Positions 27,716 to 36,049 of a stretch of DNA of 64,000 nt are shown one piece after another. Position numbers and translations under genes: made by a program. The stretch spans positions 310,001 to 374,000 of the forward strand of contig NZ_JACICY010000001.1 of NCBI RefSeq assembly GCF_014196055.1, read 5' to 3'. The DNA comes from Novosphingobium hassiacum (GTDB taxonomy: Bacteria; Pseudomonadota; Alphaproteobacteria; Sphingomonadales; Sphingomonadaceae). Each line of letters starts with the position of its first letter. Position 1 is the first letter of the stretch. The notes below the pieces were generated by a model. That model saw only the letters and a list, made by a program, of their open reading frames with translations, was not told where the DNA came from and made no database searches.

Positions 27716-28247
27716 CGTATCCGATTTCGATGTCTTCCGCGTCGAACGAAAAAGAATCGAGCGAGGGGATGGCCCTCCTCAGCGATTCAGTCTGCTGCGC
27801 TGCCCGGATTGGGTAAATGTGATAGCGTTTACCTCTGCGGGCAACCTCGCCCTAGTCCGCCAATTCCGACATGGAATAGGTGAAGAGACGATCGAACTCC
27901 CTGGCGGAATCGTCGATCGAGGCACTGATCCATTCGTCAGCGCTAAAACAGAATTGCTCGAAGAAGTCGGGCTTGAGGCCACGGAATGGCAAGCTGTCGG
28001 TAGCTTTCGGCCGAACGCAGCACTTCAGGACAATTGGTGTCACACATACCTTTGTTATGGTGCTGAAGCGTCGAGCTTGCCCCCTGAAAAAGGATGTGAA
28101 CCGCTCCTGATCAGCAAGCAGCTTTTTTTAGAGTGTCACAAGCAGAATCTACTTCGGCATGCTCTTATGGCAACTGCGATCATGCTAACACAGGAAGCAA
28201 AATTACAGGGCGAGCCGGGTCGACTTTGCCGAGCTTTCTTCAGTTAG
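27702..28247 (+). CDS. Nudix hydrolase 2, degenerate Nudix box
   Basis: 181 aa from the ATG at 27702, with AGGAAGAG upstream. LALVRQFRHGIGEETIELPG resembles ADP-ribose pyrophosphatases. The box reads GGIVDRGTDPFVSAKTELLE, then EVG: the E at GX5E is Thr and the Arg of RE is Thr, while the metal-binding ELLEE glutamates remain. Activity may be reduced or altered. It is the last gene of the operon. Confidence 0.83.
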   Translation: MTKCDVSDFDVFRVERKRIERGDGPPQRFSLLRCPDWVNVIAFTSAGNLALVRQFRHGIGEETIELPGGIVDRGTDPFVSAKTELLEEVGLEATEWQAVGSFRPNAALQDNWCHTYLCYGAEASSLPPEKGCEPLLISKQLFLECHKQNLLRHALMATAIMLTQEAKLQGEPGRLCRAFFS

Positions 28248-28558
28248 CGGCGCTGCTGGGACTGTAAGGTGCTCAGCTCAGCATTCGCTGCTTCCCTTCC
28301 TGCTTACGATGGAAGAAGGGGGCTTGCTTGCGACATGGGACACCGAAGGCAGCTTTAACGAATGTCTGGTTATAGGCCGCCTATTCGAAACCGACCGATC
28401 TCCAGTTTCTATGCAACTTGGTTCGAGCGAACGTTGAATGTCGGCTTCTGACCAGAGTCTCTGTTCGTAATGTCGCAGGCAAATGACGGCATCGTCCCAG
28501 AGTCAGCCGCTCTTGACCACTAAGACCAACAGCTTCTGCCTGACTTTGCTGCGCCCCC
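28248..28558. other. Gene-free spacer at the right edge of the Nudix island
   Basis: 311 nt between convergent genes. I see no gene, RNA or strong hairpin. The composition moves back toward the chromosomal GC level, so an island edge probably lies here. Confidence 0.4.
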
Positions 28559-29149
28559 CTAAAACCCAGCCTCGATCGCCACGCGGATCGCGTCCGCGCT
28601 GGTCTTTACTTCCAGGCCCTTCAAGACCGCAGACCTGTGCATTTTCACCGTGCGTTCGCTCAGCCCCAGTTCGTAGGCGATCTGCTTGTTCAGCTTGCCG
28701 GCGGCCATCAGGACGAGGATTTCCTTCTGGCGGCGGCTGAGGCGTTCGACGCGGGCGGCGGCTCCGGTGCGGCGGGCGTTGGTGGCTTGGGCTGCGTCCT
28801 CGGAGATTTCGACCTGTGAGCCGAGGTAGTATTCGACCTCGCCCTCGGCATCGAAGATCGGGGCGACCATGACCGCGTTGCGGAAGGGGGTGCCGTTCTT
28901 CTTGTAGTTGAGGATCTCGACCATCACCGGCTGCTTGCGCCAGATGCCTTCGCGCAGGGTGGTGGCCTTGTCGTCCTCGGTCGCGGAGCCGCGCAGGAAG
29001 CGGCAGTTGCGGCCGATGATCTCTTCGCGGGCATAGCCGGTCAGTTCGACGAACGCGTCGTTGCAGGCGACTATCGGGTTATCCGGCAGGCGCGGGTTGC
29101 TGATGACGGCGGCCGTCGGGCTGGAGGCGATCATCTCGGATATGGACAT
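28559..29149 (-). CDS. LOV-HTH blue-light transcription factor (EL222-like)
   Basis: 196 aa from the ATG at 29147-29149. The N-terminal LOV-type PAS domain carries the photoadduct motif GRNCRFLRG with Cys49, and the Gln of GSQVEIS that senses the flavin. A LuxR-type HTH follows (LSRRQKEILVLMAAGKLNKQ, then IAYELGLSERTVKMHRS). This two-domain order matches EL222, which dimerises and binds DNA on blue light. No clear ribosome-binding site precedes the ATG. Targets are unknown. Confidence 0.92.
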   Translation of the reverse strand: MSISEMIASSPTAAVISNPRLPDNPIVACNDAFVELTGYAREEIIGRNCRFLRGSATEDDKATTLREGIWRKQPVMVEILNYKKNGTPFRNAVMVAPIFDAEGEVEYYLGSQVEISEDAAQATNARRTGAAARVERLSRRQKEILVLMAAGKLNKQIAYELGLSERTVKMHRSAVLKGLEVKTSADAIRVAIEAGF

Positions 29150-29282
29150 GGGGGCGATATACGCCCGATCGCGGCGATTTCCAATGCGTGCCCTTTGGTC
29201 CGTGTTGTTCGGCGGCGGGGCGGCGCGCATCCGGTCAACGATTGCAGCGATGTCGCGTGCAGCGGAGCGGGGCTCGAGCCAG

Positions 29283-29918
29283 ATGAACGTATATTCTCCC
29301 AGTCTGGCGGCAGCGTCTGGCATGGCCGACGTGATCGGCGAAGACGGCAAGGTCGTGGTTCCGACCGAGGTCGAGGACGCGATCCGCACGCTCATCCGCT
29401 GGTCGGGCGACGAGCCGGAGCGCGAGGGGCTGATCGATACGCCCAAGCGCGTGGCGCGGGCGTGGCGCGAGTATTGCTCTGGCTACGCCAGCGATCCCGG
29501 CGTGCACCTTTCGCGCACGTTCGAGGAAGTGGGCGGGTACGATTCCGTCGTGGTGCTGCGCGATATTCCGTTCCAGAGCCATTGCGAGCACCACATGGCG
29601 CCGATCACGGGCACGGCCTCGATCGCCTATCTGCCGCGTGACCGGGTGGTGGGCATCTCGAAGCTGGCGCGGGTGCTGCATGGCTTTGCACAGCGGCTGC
29701 AGGTGCAGGAGCGGCTGACGGCGGAAGTCGCGCAGTGCATCCAGGACAACCTCAACCCGCGCGGCGTGGCGGTGGTGATCGAAGCGCAGCACGGGTGCAT
29801 GACCGGGCGCGGGGTCAAGACTCACGGCGTGGGGATGGTGACGAGCCGGATGCTCGGGTGCTTTCTGGACGATGCCAGCACCCGCAAGGAAGTCCTGGCG
29901 TTGATGGGACGTGGTTGA
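29283..29918 (+). CDS. folE: GTP cyclohydrolase I
   Basis: 211 aa from the ATG at 29283; an ATG at 29322 (MADVIGEDGK) is an alternative start. It converts GTP to dihydroneopterin triphosphate, the first step to folate. Zinc and catalytic residues are seen in SHCEHHMAPITG and QHGCMTGRGVK. The helical PTEVEDAIRTLIRWSGDEP region matches the family. It overlaps the start region of the downstream flavoprotein. Confidence 0.93.
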   Translation: MNVYSPSLAAASGMADVIGEDGKVVVPTEVEDAIRTLIRWSGDEPEREGLIDTPKRVARAWREYCSGYASDPGVHLSRTFEEVGGYDSVVVLRDIPFQSHCEHHMAPITGTASIAYLPRDRVVGISKLARVLHGFAQRLQVQERLTAEVAQCIQDNLNPRGVAVVIEAQHGCMTGRGVKTHGVGMVTSRMLGCFLDDASTRKEVLALMGRG

Positions 29919-29937
29919 GGCCCTGCCGGACGTGAAC

Positions 29938-30933
29938 ATGCATGTTGCCATGGTGCCCGCGCGGTTGCGTGTGGCGGTGATCGGGGCCGGGATGGCGGGG
30001 CTTTCCTGCGCCGACCGGCTGGCGTGTGCGGGGCATTGCGTCGCGCTGTTCGACAAGGGGCGCGGGGCTGGGGGTCGCATGTCGACGCGGCGGATGCAGA
30101 CCGCGCTGGGCGATGTGGAATTCGATCATGGTGCGCAGTATTTCACCGTGCGCGATCCGGCATTCATGGCGCAAGTGGCGCGGTGGTCGGCGCGGGGCGT
30201 GGCCGCACCTTGGCCGGTGGCGGGAACCGGCGCGTGGGTCGGCGTGCCGAGGATGAGCGCGGTGGTGCGCGACATGGCCGAGCAGCACGACGTGACCTTC
30301 GGGTGGCATGTAAGCGGGTTGGTGAGGCGCGATGGTGCATGGTTCGTGAGCGGCGAGTGCGCGGGCGGCGGGCGCGAGCAGCGGGGTCCGTTCGATGCGG
30401 TGGTGGTATCGCTGCCGCCCGAGCAGGCCGCGGCGATCGTGGCGCTGCATGACCTGTCGCTGGCCTCGACGGCGCTGGCGGCGCGCTCTCAGCCGTGCTG
30501 GACCGCGATGTTTGCATTCACCGAGAAGCTCGCGACGGCGCGGGACTGCGTGCGTGAGACAGGGGTGATCAACTGGGCGGCGCGCAATTCGGCCAAACCG
30601 GGGCGGCGCGGGCCGGAGACGTGGGTGGTCCAGGCCAAGCCGGATTGGTCGGCGGCGCACATCGAGATGGCGGCGGGCGACGTGGCGGCGCGGATGCTGG
30701 GCGAACTGGGCAAGGCGCTGGGCGTGGAACTGCCCGAGCCGACGGTCGCGGCGGCGCATCGCTGGCGTTACGCGATGTCATCGGGCAGCGATCTTGGCGC
30801 ACTGTGGAGCGAGACGTCGCGCATCGGGATCTGCGGCGACTGGCTGCTGGGGCCGCGTGTGGAAAACGCCTGGGTCTCGGGCAAGGCGCTGGCCTCGATG
30901 ATGCTGGAGACGGTCGAGGCGGCGGTCGCGTAA
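29938..30933 (+). CDS. Renalase-like FAD-dependent oxidoreductase
   Basis: 331 aa from the ATG at 29938; a GTG at 29911 overlapping folE is possible. An N-terminal dinucleotide-binding motif VAVIGAGMAGLSCADRLA and the flavin-binding GRGAGGRMSTRRMQT are followed by EFDHGAQYFTVRDPAF, as in bacterial renalase/amine-oxidase-like proteins. The C-terminal ICGDWLLGPRVENAWVSG is the second FAD contact. Such enzymes oxidise misformed dihydropyridine NAD(P)H isomers in some bacteria; the substrate here is not established. Confidence 0.85.
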   Translation: MHVAMVPARLRVAVIGAGMAGLSCADRLACAGHCVALFDKGRGAGGRMSTRRMQTALGDVEFDHGAQYFTVRDPAFMAQVARWSARGVAAPWPVAGTGAWVGVPRMSAVVRDMAEQHDVTFGWHVSGLVRRDGAWFVSGECAGGGREQRGPFDAVVVSLPPEQAAAIVALHDLSLASTALAARSQPCWTAMFAFTEKLATARDCVRETGVINWAARNSAKPGRRGPETWVVQAKPDWSAAHIEMAAGDVAARMLGELGKALGVELPEPTVAAAHRWRYAMSSGSDLGALWSETSRIGICGDWLLGPRVENAWVSGKALASMMLETVEAAVA

Positions 30934-30934
30934 C

Positions 30935-30970
30935 AGGCCCACCGCCAGCCCCTACCGCAAGCGGGAGGCT
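30935..30970. repeat. Degenerate GC-rich palindrome
   Basis: A diverged member of the palindrome family (ACCGCAAGCGGGAG core with the AGGCCCACCGCC left flank) in the 71-nt spacer between two co-directional genes. Confidence 0.55.
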
Positions 30971-31004
30971 CGACAATCGTCGCGGGTTGCGCGATTGCGG
31001 GGGG

Positions 31005-31466
31005 ATGAGCGAACAGGGTGTGGCTCCGATCCGGGGCAATTTCGTCGAGGTGAACCAAGGCCCGTGGGCCGGATGGTGGAGGTGGTCGGGCAAGGACCCG
31101 TTCGAGGACGGCACCGGACCATTTCACGTCAAGCGCGACGAGCGCGGGATCGTCACCGCGTTTATCCCTGAACACAAGAACCTCAACGGCCACGGCATCG
31201 TCCACGGCGGTGCGCTGATGACGTTTGCCGATTTTTCGCTGTTCATGATCGCGGGCAGTGCAGGCGACGAGATCAACGGGGTGACCGTGACGATGAATTG
31301 CGAGTTCGTCAGCGGTGCGCAGGCCGGGCAGTTGCTGACTGCGCGCGGGGAGCTGGTTCGCGAGGGGCGCAGCCTGGTGTTCGCGCGGGGTACGATTCTG
31401 TGCGGGGACGTGCCGGTGCTGAGCTTTTCGGGGACGATCAAGCGAGCACGGGTCAGTTCGCATTGA
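31005..31466 (+). CDS. PaaI-type hotdog thioesterase
   Basis: 153 aa from the ATG at 31005. The hotdog core is seen in HKNLNGHGIVHGGALMTFAD, where the HGG motif and following Asp are characteristic of PaaI-like acyl-CoA thioesterases, and in NGVTVTMNCEFVSGAQAGQL. Acyl-CoA substrate unknown. It lies downstream of the renalase-like gene and converges on the efflux operon. Confidence 0.87.
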   Translation: MSEQGVAPIRGNFVEVNQGPWAGWWRWSGKDPFEDGTGPFHVKRDERGIVTAFIPEHKNLNGHGIVHGGALMTFADFSLFMIAGSAGDEINGVTVTMNCEFVSGAQAGQLLTARGELVREGRSLVFARGTILCGDVPVLSFSGTIKRARVSSH

Positions 31467-31482
31467 CGGGTTGCGCAAGGCC

Positions 31483-31516
31483 TACCCCCTGCCCCTCCCG
31501 CGGGCGGGAGGGGGGA
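31483..31516. repeat. GC-rich palindrome between convergent genes
   Basis: Perfect core CTCCCGCGGGCGGGAG (within 31493-31514), same family as 14790-14975. It lies between the thioesterase stop and the outer-membrane factor stop and may terminate both transcripts. Confidence 0.75.
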
Positions 31517-31517
31517 T

Positions 31518-32915
31518 TTACGGCGTCGTTTCGTTCAATCCGCCGCCGAGCGTGCGGTAGAGTTCGACCATGTTCGAGGCGCGGGTCAGGCGGGCTGTGA
31601 CGAGTGACTGGCGCGCACTGTAGAGCGTGCGTTGGGCGTCCAGGGGTTCGAGGAAGTTGGCGATTCCGGCATCGTAGCGCAGTTGCGTGAGACGGTAGGC
31701 GGTAGCCGCGTTGGCTTCGAGCGAGGATTGCGCGCGGACGCTGTCCTCGATCGTGCCGCGCCGGGCGAGCGCATCGGCGACTTCGCGAAACGCGGTCTGG
31801 ATTGCGCCTTCATAGCGGGCGAGTGCGGCGTCGCGTGAGGCCTTGGCGGCAGCGAGGTTGCTGGAGGTTGCGCCGCCATCGAAGCTGCGCTGGCGGGCGG
31901 TGCCGCTGAGCGTTTTCTGGAAATTGCCGCCGTCGAACAGCGAGGACAGGCCGCCGCTGGCAAAGCCGAGCAGGCCGGTGAGCGAGATCGTGGGGAAGAA
32001 CGCGGCACGGGCGGCTCCGATATCGGCGTATGTCGCGCGCAGATCGTGTTCGGCGGCAAGGACGTCGGGGCGGCGCAAGAGGACTTCGCTGGATAGGCCG
32101 ACGGGAAGCGCGGCGAGGGTCTGGTCGCCCTGCCCCAGCGTTGTCGGCAACTGGTCGTCGGTGACGGGCGCGCCTGCTAGGAGGTCGAGCGCGTTGCGGG
32201 CCTGCGCGAGGCTGGTGGTGAAATCGGCGACGGCGGCCTGCGCGCTGTTGAGCGCGGTTGTCGCGGTGGCGACATCGAGTTTGGTGCCGATGCCATTGGC
32301 CTCGCGCCGCGTGTTGACGTTGACCGTCTGCTGGCGCGAGAGCAACGTTTCCTGCGCGACTTTCAGGGCGTCGGCGGTGGCGGCATAAGTCAGCCAGGCA
32401 CTGGCGGTTTCGGCAACGAGTGCGATCTGCGTGGCCTTGCGCGCCTCGTCGGTGGCGAGATAGGTCTGGAAGGATGAGGCGCTCTGGTTGCGCATACGCC
32501 CGAACAGGTCGAGTTCGAACGCGCTGGATCCGGCCTGGACCTGGAAGTTGCGGTTGTTGCTGTTCGAGCTGTTCTGGGATCGGGACGCGGTACCTGAGGC
32601 GTCGATCACCGGGAGCAGCGCGGCGCGGTCGACGCGATAGAGCGCGCGGGCGCGTTCGACGTTGGCGAGAGTGGCGCGCAGATCGCGGTTGTTGGCGAGC
32701 GCGCTGGCAATGACCTGTTGCAGGCGCGGATCGGTGAAGAACTGCCGCCAGCCGAGCGCGTCGGCGGTCGTTTCACCTGCTGCGAGCGCAAGGTAAGACG
32801 CACCTTGCGGCAGCGACGGCGGGACCGGGGTCGCAGGCTGGACGTACTTCGGCGCGAGGTTGCACGCGGACAGCGCCATGGCCGGAAGCGTGGCGAGGAT
32901 CAGGCGAGCGTTCAT
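31518..32915 (-). CDS. RND efflux outer-membrane factor, NodT/OprM-type lipoprotein
   Basis: 465 aa. A lipoprotein signal with lipobox LSAC (Cys18), then two OEP repeats of the TolC fold, each with long helices (for example AQVALADFTTSLAQ-type coiled regions around 190-230 and 400-440). It forms the outer-membrane channel of the tripartite pump. Its ATG overlaps the pump stop by 4 nt. Confidence 0.92.
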   Translation of the reverse strand: MNARLILATLPAMALSACNLAPKYVQPATPVPPSLPQGASYLALAAGETTADALGWRQFFTDPRLQQVIASALANNRDLRATLANVERARALYRVDRAALLPVIDASGTASRSQNSSNSNNRNFQVQAGSSAFELDLFGRMRNQSASSFQTYLATDEARKATQIALVAETASAWLTYAATADALKVAQETLLSRQQTVNVNTRREANGIGTKLDVATATTALNSAQAAVADFTTSLAQARNALDLLAGAPVTDDQLPTTLGQGDQTLAALPVGLSSEVLLRRPDVLAAEHDLRATYADIGAARAAFFPTISLTGLLGFASGGLSSLFDGGNFQKTLSGTARQRSFDGGATSSNLAAAKASRDAALARYEGAIQTAFREVADALARRGTIEDSVRAQSSLEANAATAYRLTQLRYDAGIANFLEPLDAQRTLYSARQSLVTARLTRASNMVELYRTLGGGLNETTP

Positions 32916-35900
32916 GCCGGAACTCCTTCCGGTTCGACAGGCGCGGCGGCCTTGCGCTTGAACAGGCCCTTCACCAGCACGAAGAACATCGGCACGAGGA
33001 AGATCGCCAGGATCGTGGCCGAGATCATACCGCCCATCACGCCGGTCCCGATGGCGCGGCGCCCGTTGGCCCCTGCCCCGTCGGCGATGACCAGCGGCAC
33101 GACGCCCGCGATGAAGGCGACGCTGGTCATGATGATCGGACGCAGGCGCAGGCGCGCGCCTTCAAGCGCGGCAGCGACGGGTTCGACGCCGCGCGCCATC
33201 GCGGCTTCGGCAAATTCGACGATCAGGATCGCGTTCTTGGCGGACAGGCCGATGGTGGTGAGCAGCGCGACCTGGAAGTAGATGTCGTTGGAAAAGCCAC
33301 GGATGGTGACTGCGAGCACCGCGCCGATAATGCCGAGCGGGATCACCAGCAGGACGGCGACGGGCACCGACCAGCTTTCGTAAAGCGCGGCAAGGCACAG
33401 GAAGATGAAGAAGATCGAGGCGGCATAGAGCAGCAGCGACTGGCTGGAGGCAGCGCGTTCCTGATAGGACAGGCCGCTCCAAGCGACGGTATAATTGCCG
33501 TCGAGTTTGGTGGCCGCCTCTTCCATGATGTTCATCGCATCGCCCGAACTGACGCCGGGTGCGCCGCCGCCCTGCAATTGCTGGGCGGCAATTCCATTGA
33601 AGCGATCGAGCCGCACCGCGCCTTGCGTCCAACGCGAAGTGGCAAAGGCCGAGAACGGGGACATCTGCCCGCCACTGCCGCGCACGAACCACTGGCTGAG
33701 GTCGGACGGCTTGCTGCGGTAGGGTGCATCGCCCTGGATATAGACGCGCTTGACGCGGCCACGATCGACGAAGTCGTTCACGTAAAGGCCGCCCCACGCG
33801 ATCGACAGCGTGGAGTTGGCGCTGGCGGGCGTGATCTGGAACGCGGTGAGCGCGTCGTCGTCGATATCGACTTTGAGCTGCGGGGTATCCTCAAGCCCGC
33901 TGAGGCGAACTTGCGCCAGACGGCTGTCATCACCGGCCAGCTGCGTGAGTTGGCGACGAGCGGCGGTGAGCGCTTCGCGCCCTGCCCCTGCGGCATCCTG
34001 CAGCCACATCTCGAACCCGCCCGAGCTACCGAGGCCCCGGATCGGCGGGGGATCGAGCACGAAGATCTGGGCGTCGCGCGATTGCTTGAAATGGGCGTTG
34101 AGGCGTTCGGCGATGGCAGCGGCGTTGCGGTCCTTACCGGTGCGTTCGGACCAGTCCTTGAGCAGCAAGAAGCCCTGCCCCGCGTTCTGGGCGTTGCCCG
34201 ATTGTCCGCGCCCCATGACAACGAAGACCGCCTCGACGTTGTTGCCTTCAGTCTTGCGGATATAGTCCGAAACGTCGTTGGCGACCTTGCGCGTCTGCTC
34301 GGACGTGGAGCCGACGGGAAGCTGGTAGTTGATCGAGAGGTTGCCCTGATCCTCGGCGGGCAGGAAGCTGGTGGGCAGGCGCACGTAAAGCAGGACCATG
34401 GCGATGGTGATCGCGACGAATACCGCAATCCACGGCGCGGGCCGCGCCACGACGCGGGACAGGCGTCCGCGATAGCGGGTCTCGAGCTTGTCGTAGCTGC
34501 TGTTGAACTTGGTGAAAAAGCGGCCCTTGGGCTTCTCGCGCTCGACCGGGGCGAGCAGCGTGGCGCACAATGCGGGCGTAAAAATCAGCGCGACCAGCAC
34601 CGACAGGATCATCGCCGAGACGATAGTGATCGAGAACTGGCGGTAGATCGCGCCGGTCGATCCGCCGAAGAACGCCATGGGGACGAACACGGCGGTCAGG
34701 ACCAGGGTAATGCCGATCAACGCCGAGGTGATCTCGCCCATAGACTTGACCGTGGCTTCGAGCGGGCTGACGTGGTCCTCGTGCATCACGCGCTCGACAT
34801 TCTCGACCACGACGATGGCATCATCGACAAGCAGGCCGATGGCGAGCACCACGCCGAACATGGTCAGGGTGTTGATCGTGTAGCCGAACATCGACAGCAC
34901 GCCGAACGTGCCGAGCAGCACGACAGGCACCGCGATGGCAGGGATCAAAGTGGCGCGCCAGCTTTGCAGGAACAGGAACATCACGATCACGACCAACACG
35001 ATCGCCTCGAACAGCGACCAGACCACTTCCTCGATCGAGAGCTTGACGAAGATGCTGCTGTCGCGGGGGTAGGCAACCTTGTAGCCCTGCGGCAAGTCGC
35101 GGGAGAGTTCGGCAACCTGTTCCTTGACAAGCTCTGCTGTCCGCGTCGCGTTGGCACCCGATGCCAGGCTGATCGACAGGCCCGTGGCCGGTGCTCCGTT
35201 ATACCGGCTGACCGACCCGTAATTCTCCTCGCCCATTTCGACGCGTGCGACGTCCTTGAGCTTGACTACCGAGCCATCGACGTTGGTCTTGACCACGACG
35301 TTTTCGAACTGCTGGGGCGTTTCGAGGCGCGAGCGGGCGGTGACGGTGGCGTTCAGGCGCTGGCCTTCGGGCGAAGGGTTGCCGCCGATTTCGCCCGCCG
35401 CGACTTGCGTGTTCTGCGCCTGTAGCGCGGTGGTGATGTCCGAAGGGATCAACTGCACCGCAGCCAGGCGCAACGGATCGAGCCAGATACGCATGGCGAA
35501 CGAGCCGCCGAAGACTTGCGTATTACCCACCCCTTCAACGCGCGAAAGCGGGTCTTGGAAATGCGTGGTCAGATAATCGGAAATGTCGGAATTGGTCGCA
35601 CGGCCGGTGGTGTCGTAGATGCCGACGACCATCAACTGATCAGACTGCGCCTTGTTGACGTTGACGCCCTGCTGCTGGACGACCGCGGGCAAGCGGCTGA
35701 CCGCGCGCGAGATGGCGTTCTGAACCTGGACCTGCGCGGTATCGGGATCGGTGCCCTTGTCGAAGGTGATGGTGATGCCGGCCGAACCGTTCGACGAGTT
35801 CGAGGTGAAATAGAGCATCCCGTCGAGGCCCTTGAGCTGCTGCTCAAGGATCTGGGTGACGCTGTTTTCGACCGTGGAAGCATCCGCGCCGCCATAAGTC

Positions 35901-36043
35901 GCGTTGATCGAGACGGTCGGCGGGGCGATATCGGGGTACTGTTCGACACCCATCGTGCTCACCGCGAACAGGCCAAAGGCCATGACCGCAATGGCAAGCA
36001 CCCACGCGAATATCGGGCGATAGGCGAAGAACCGGGAGATCAT
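32912..36043 (-). CDS. RND multidrug efflux permease (HAE1 family, AcrB-like)
   Basis: 1043 aa, near the AcrB length. Starts MISRFFAYRPIFAWVLAIAV. The proton-relay pair in TM4 is Asp407-Asp408 (GLLVDDAIVVVEN), at the same numbering as AcrB; a TM10 Lys is expected near residue 940. Twelve membrane helices and two large periplasmic loops fit the family. It exports hydrophobic compounds by proton antiport. The gene order adaptor-permease-channel is complete, but no regulator gene is adjacent. Confidence 0.95.
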   Translation of the reverse strand: MISRFFAYRPIFAWVLAIAVMAFGLFAVSTMGVEQYPDIAPPTVSINATYGGADASTVENSVTQILEQQLKGLDGMLYFTSNSSNGSAGITITFDKGTDPDTAQVQVQNAISRAVSRLPAVVQQQGVNVNKAQSDQLMVVGIYDTTGRATNSDISDYLTTHFQDPLSRVEGVGNTQVFGGSFAMRIWLDPLRLAAVQLIPSDITTALQAQNTQVAAGEIGGNPSPEGQRLNATVTARSRLETPQQFENVVVKTNVDGSVVKLKDVARVEMGEENYGSVSRYNGAPATGLSISLASGANATRTAELVKEQVAELSRDLPQGYKVAYPRDSSIFVKLSIEEVVWSLFEAIVLVVIVMFLFLQSWRATLIPAIAVPVVLLGTFGVLSMFGYTINTLTMFGVVLAIGLLVDDAIVVVENVERVMHEDHVSPLEATVKSMGEITSALIGITLVLTAVFVPMAFFGGSTGAIYRQFSITIVSAMILSVLVALIFTPALCATLLAPVEREKPKGRFFTKFNSSYDKLETRYRGRLSRVVARPAPWIAVFVAITIAMVLLYVRLPTSFLPAEDQGNLSINYQLPVGSTSEQTRKVANDVSDYIRKTEGNNVEAVFVVMGRGQSGNAQNAGQGFLLLKDWSERTGKDRNAAAIAERLNAHFKQSRDAQIFVLDPPPIRGLGSSGGFEMWLQDAAGAGREALTAARRQLTQLAGDDSRLAQVRLSGLEDTPQLKVDIDDDALTAFQITPASANSTLSIAWGGLYVNDFVDRGRVKRVYIQGDAPYRSKPSDLSQWFVRGSGGQMSPFSAFATSRWTQGAVRLDRFNGIAAQQLQGGGAPGVSSGDAMNIMEEAATKLDGNYTVAWSGLSYQERAASSQSLLLYAASIFFIFLCLAALYESWSVPVAVLLVIPLGIIGAVLAVTIRGFSNDIYFQVALLTTIGLSAKNAILIVEFAEAAMARGVEPVAAALEGARLRLRPIIMTSVAFIAGVVPLVIADGAGANGRRAIGTGVMGGMISATILAIFLVPMFFVLVKGLFKRKAAAPVEPEGVPA

Positions 36044-36049
36044 CTGGGG

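Noticed and set aside
24920..28460. Attachment-site-like direct repeats bordering the Nudix island
   Set aside because: A shared GAATGTC-type motif occurs on both sides but is too short and common to support an att site; no integrase or tRNA lies at either edge.
33578..35425. 615-codon plus-strand open frame inside the RND permease gene
   Set aside because: Antisense shadow of a clearly identified 1043-aa permease; its His/Asp/Arg-rich product is typical of such shadows.
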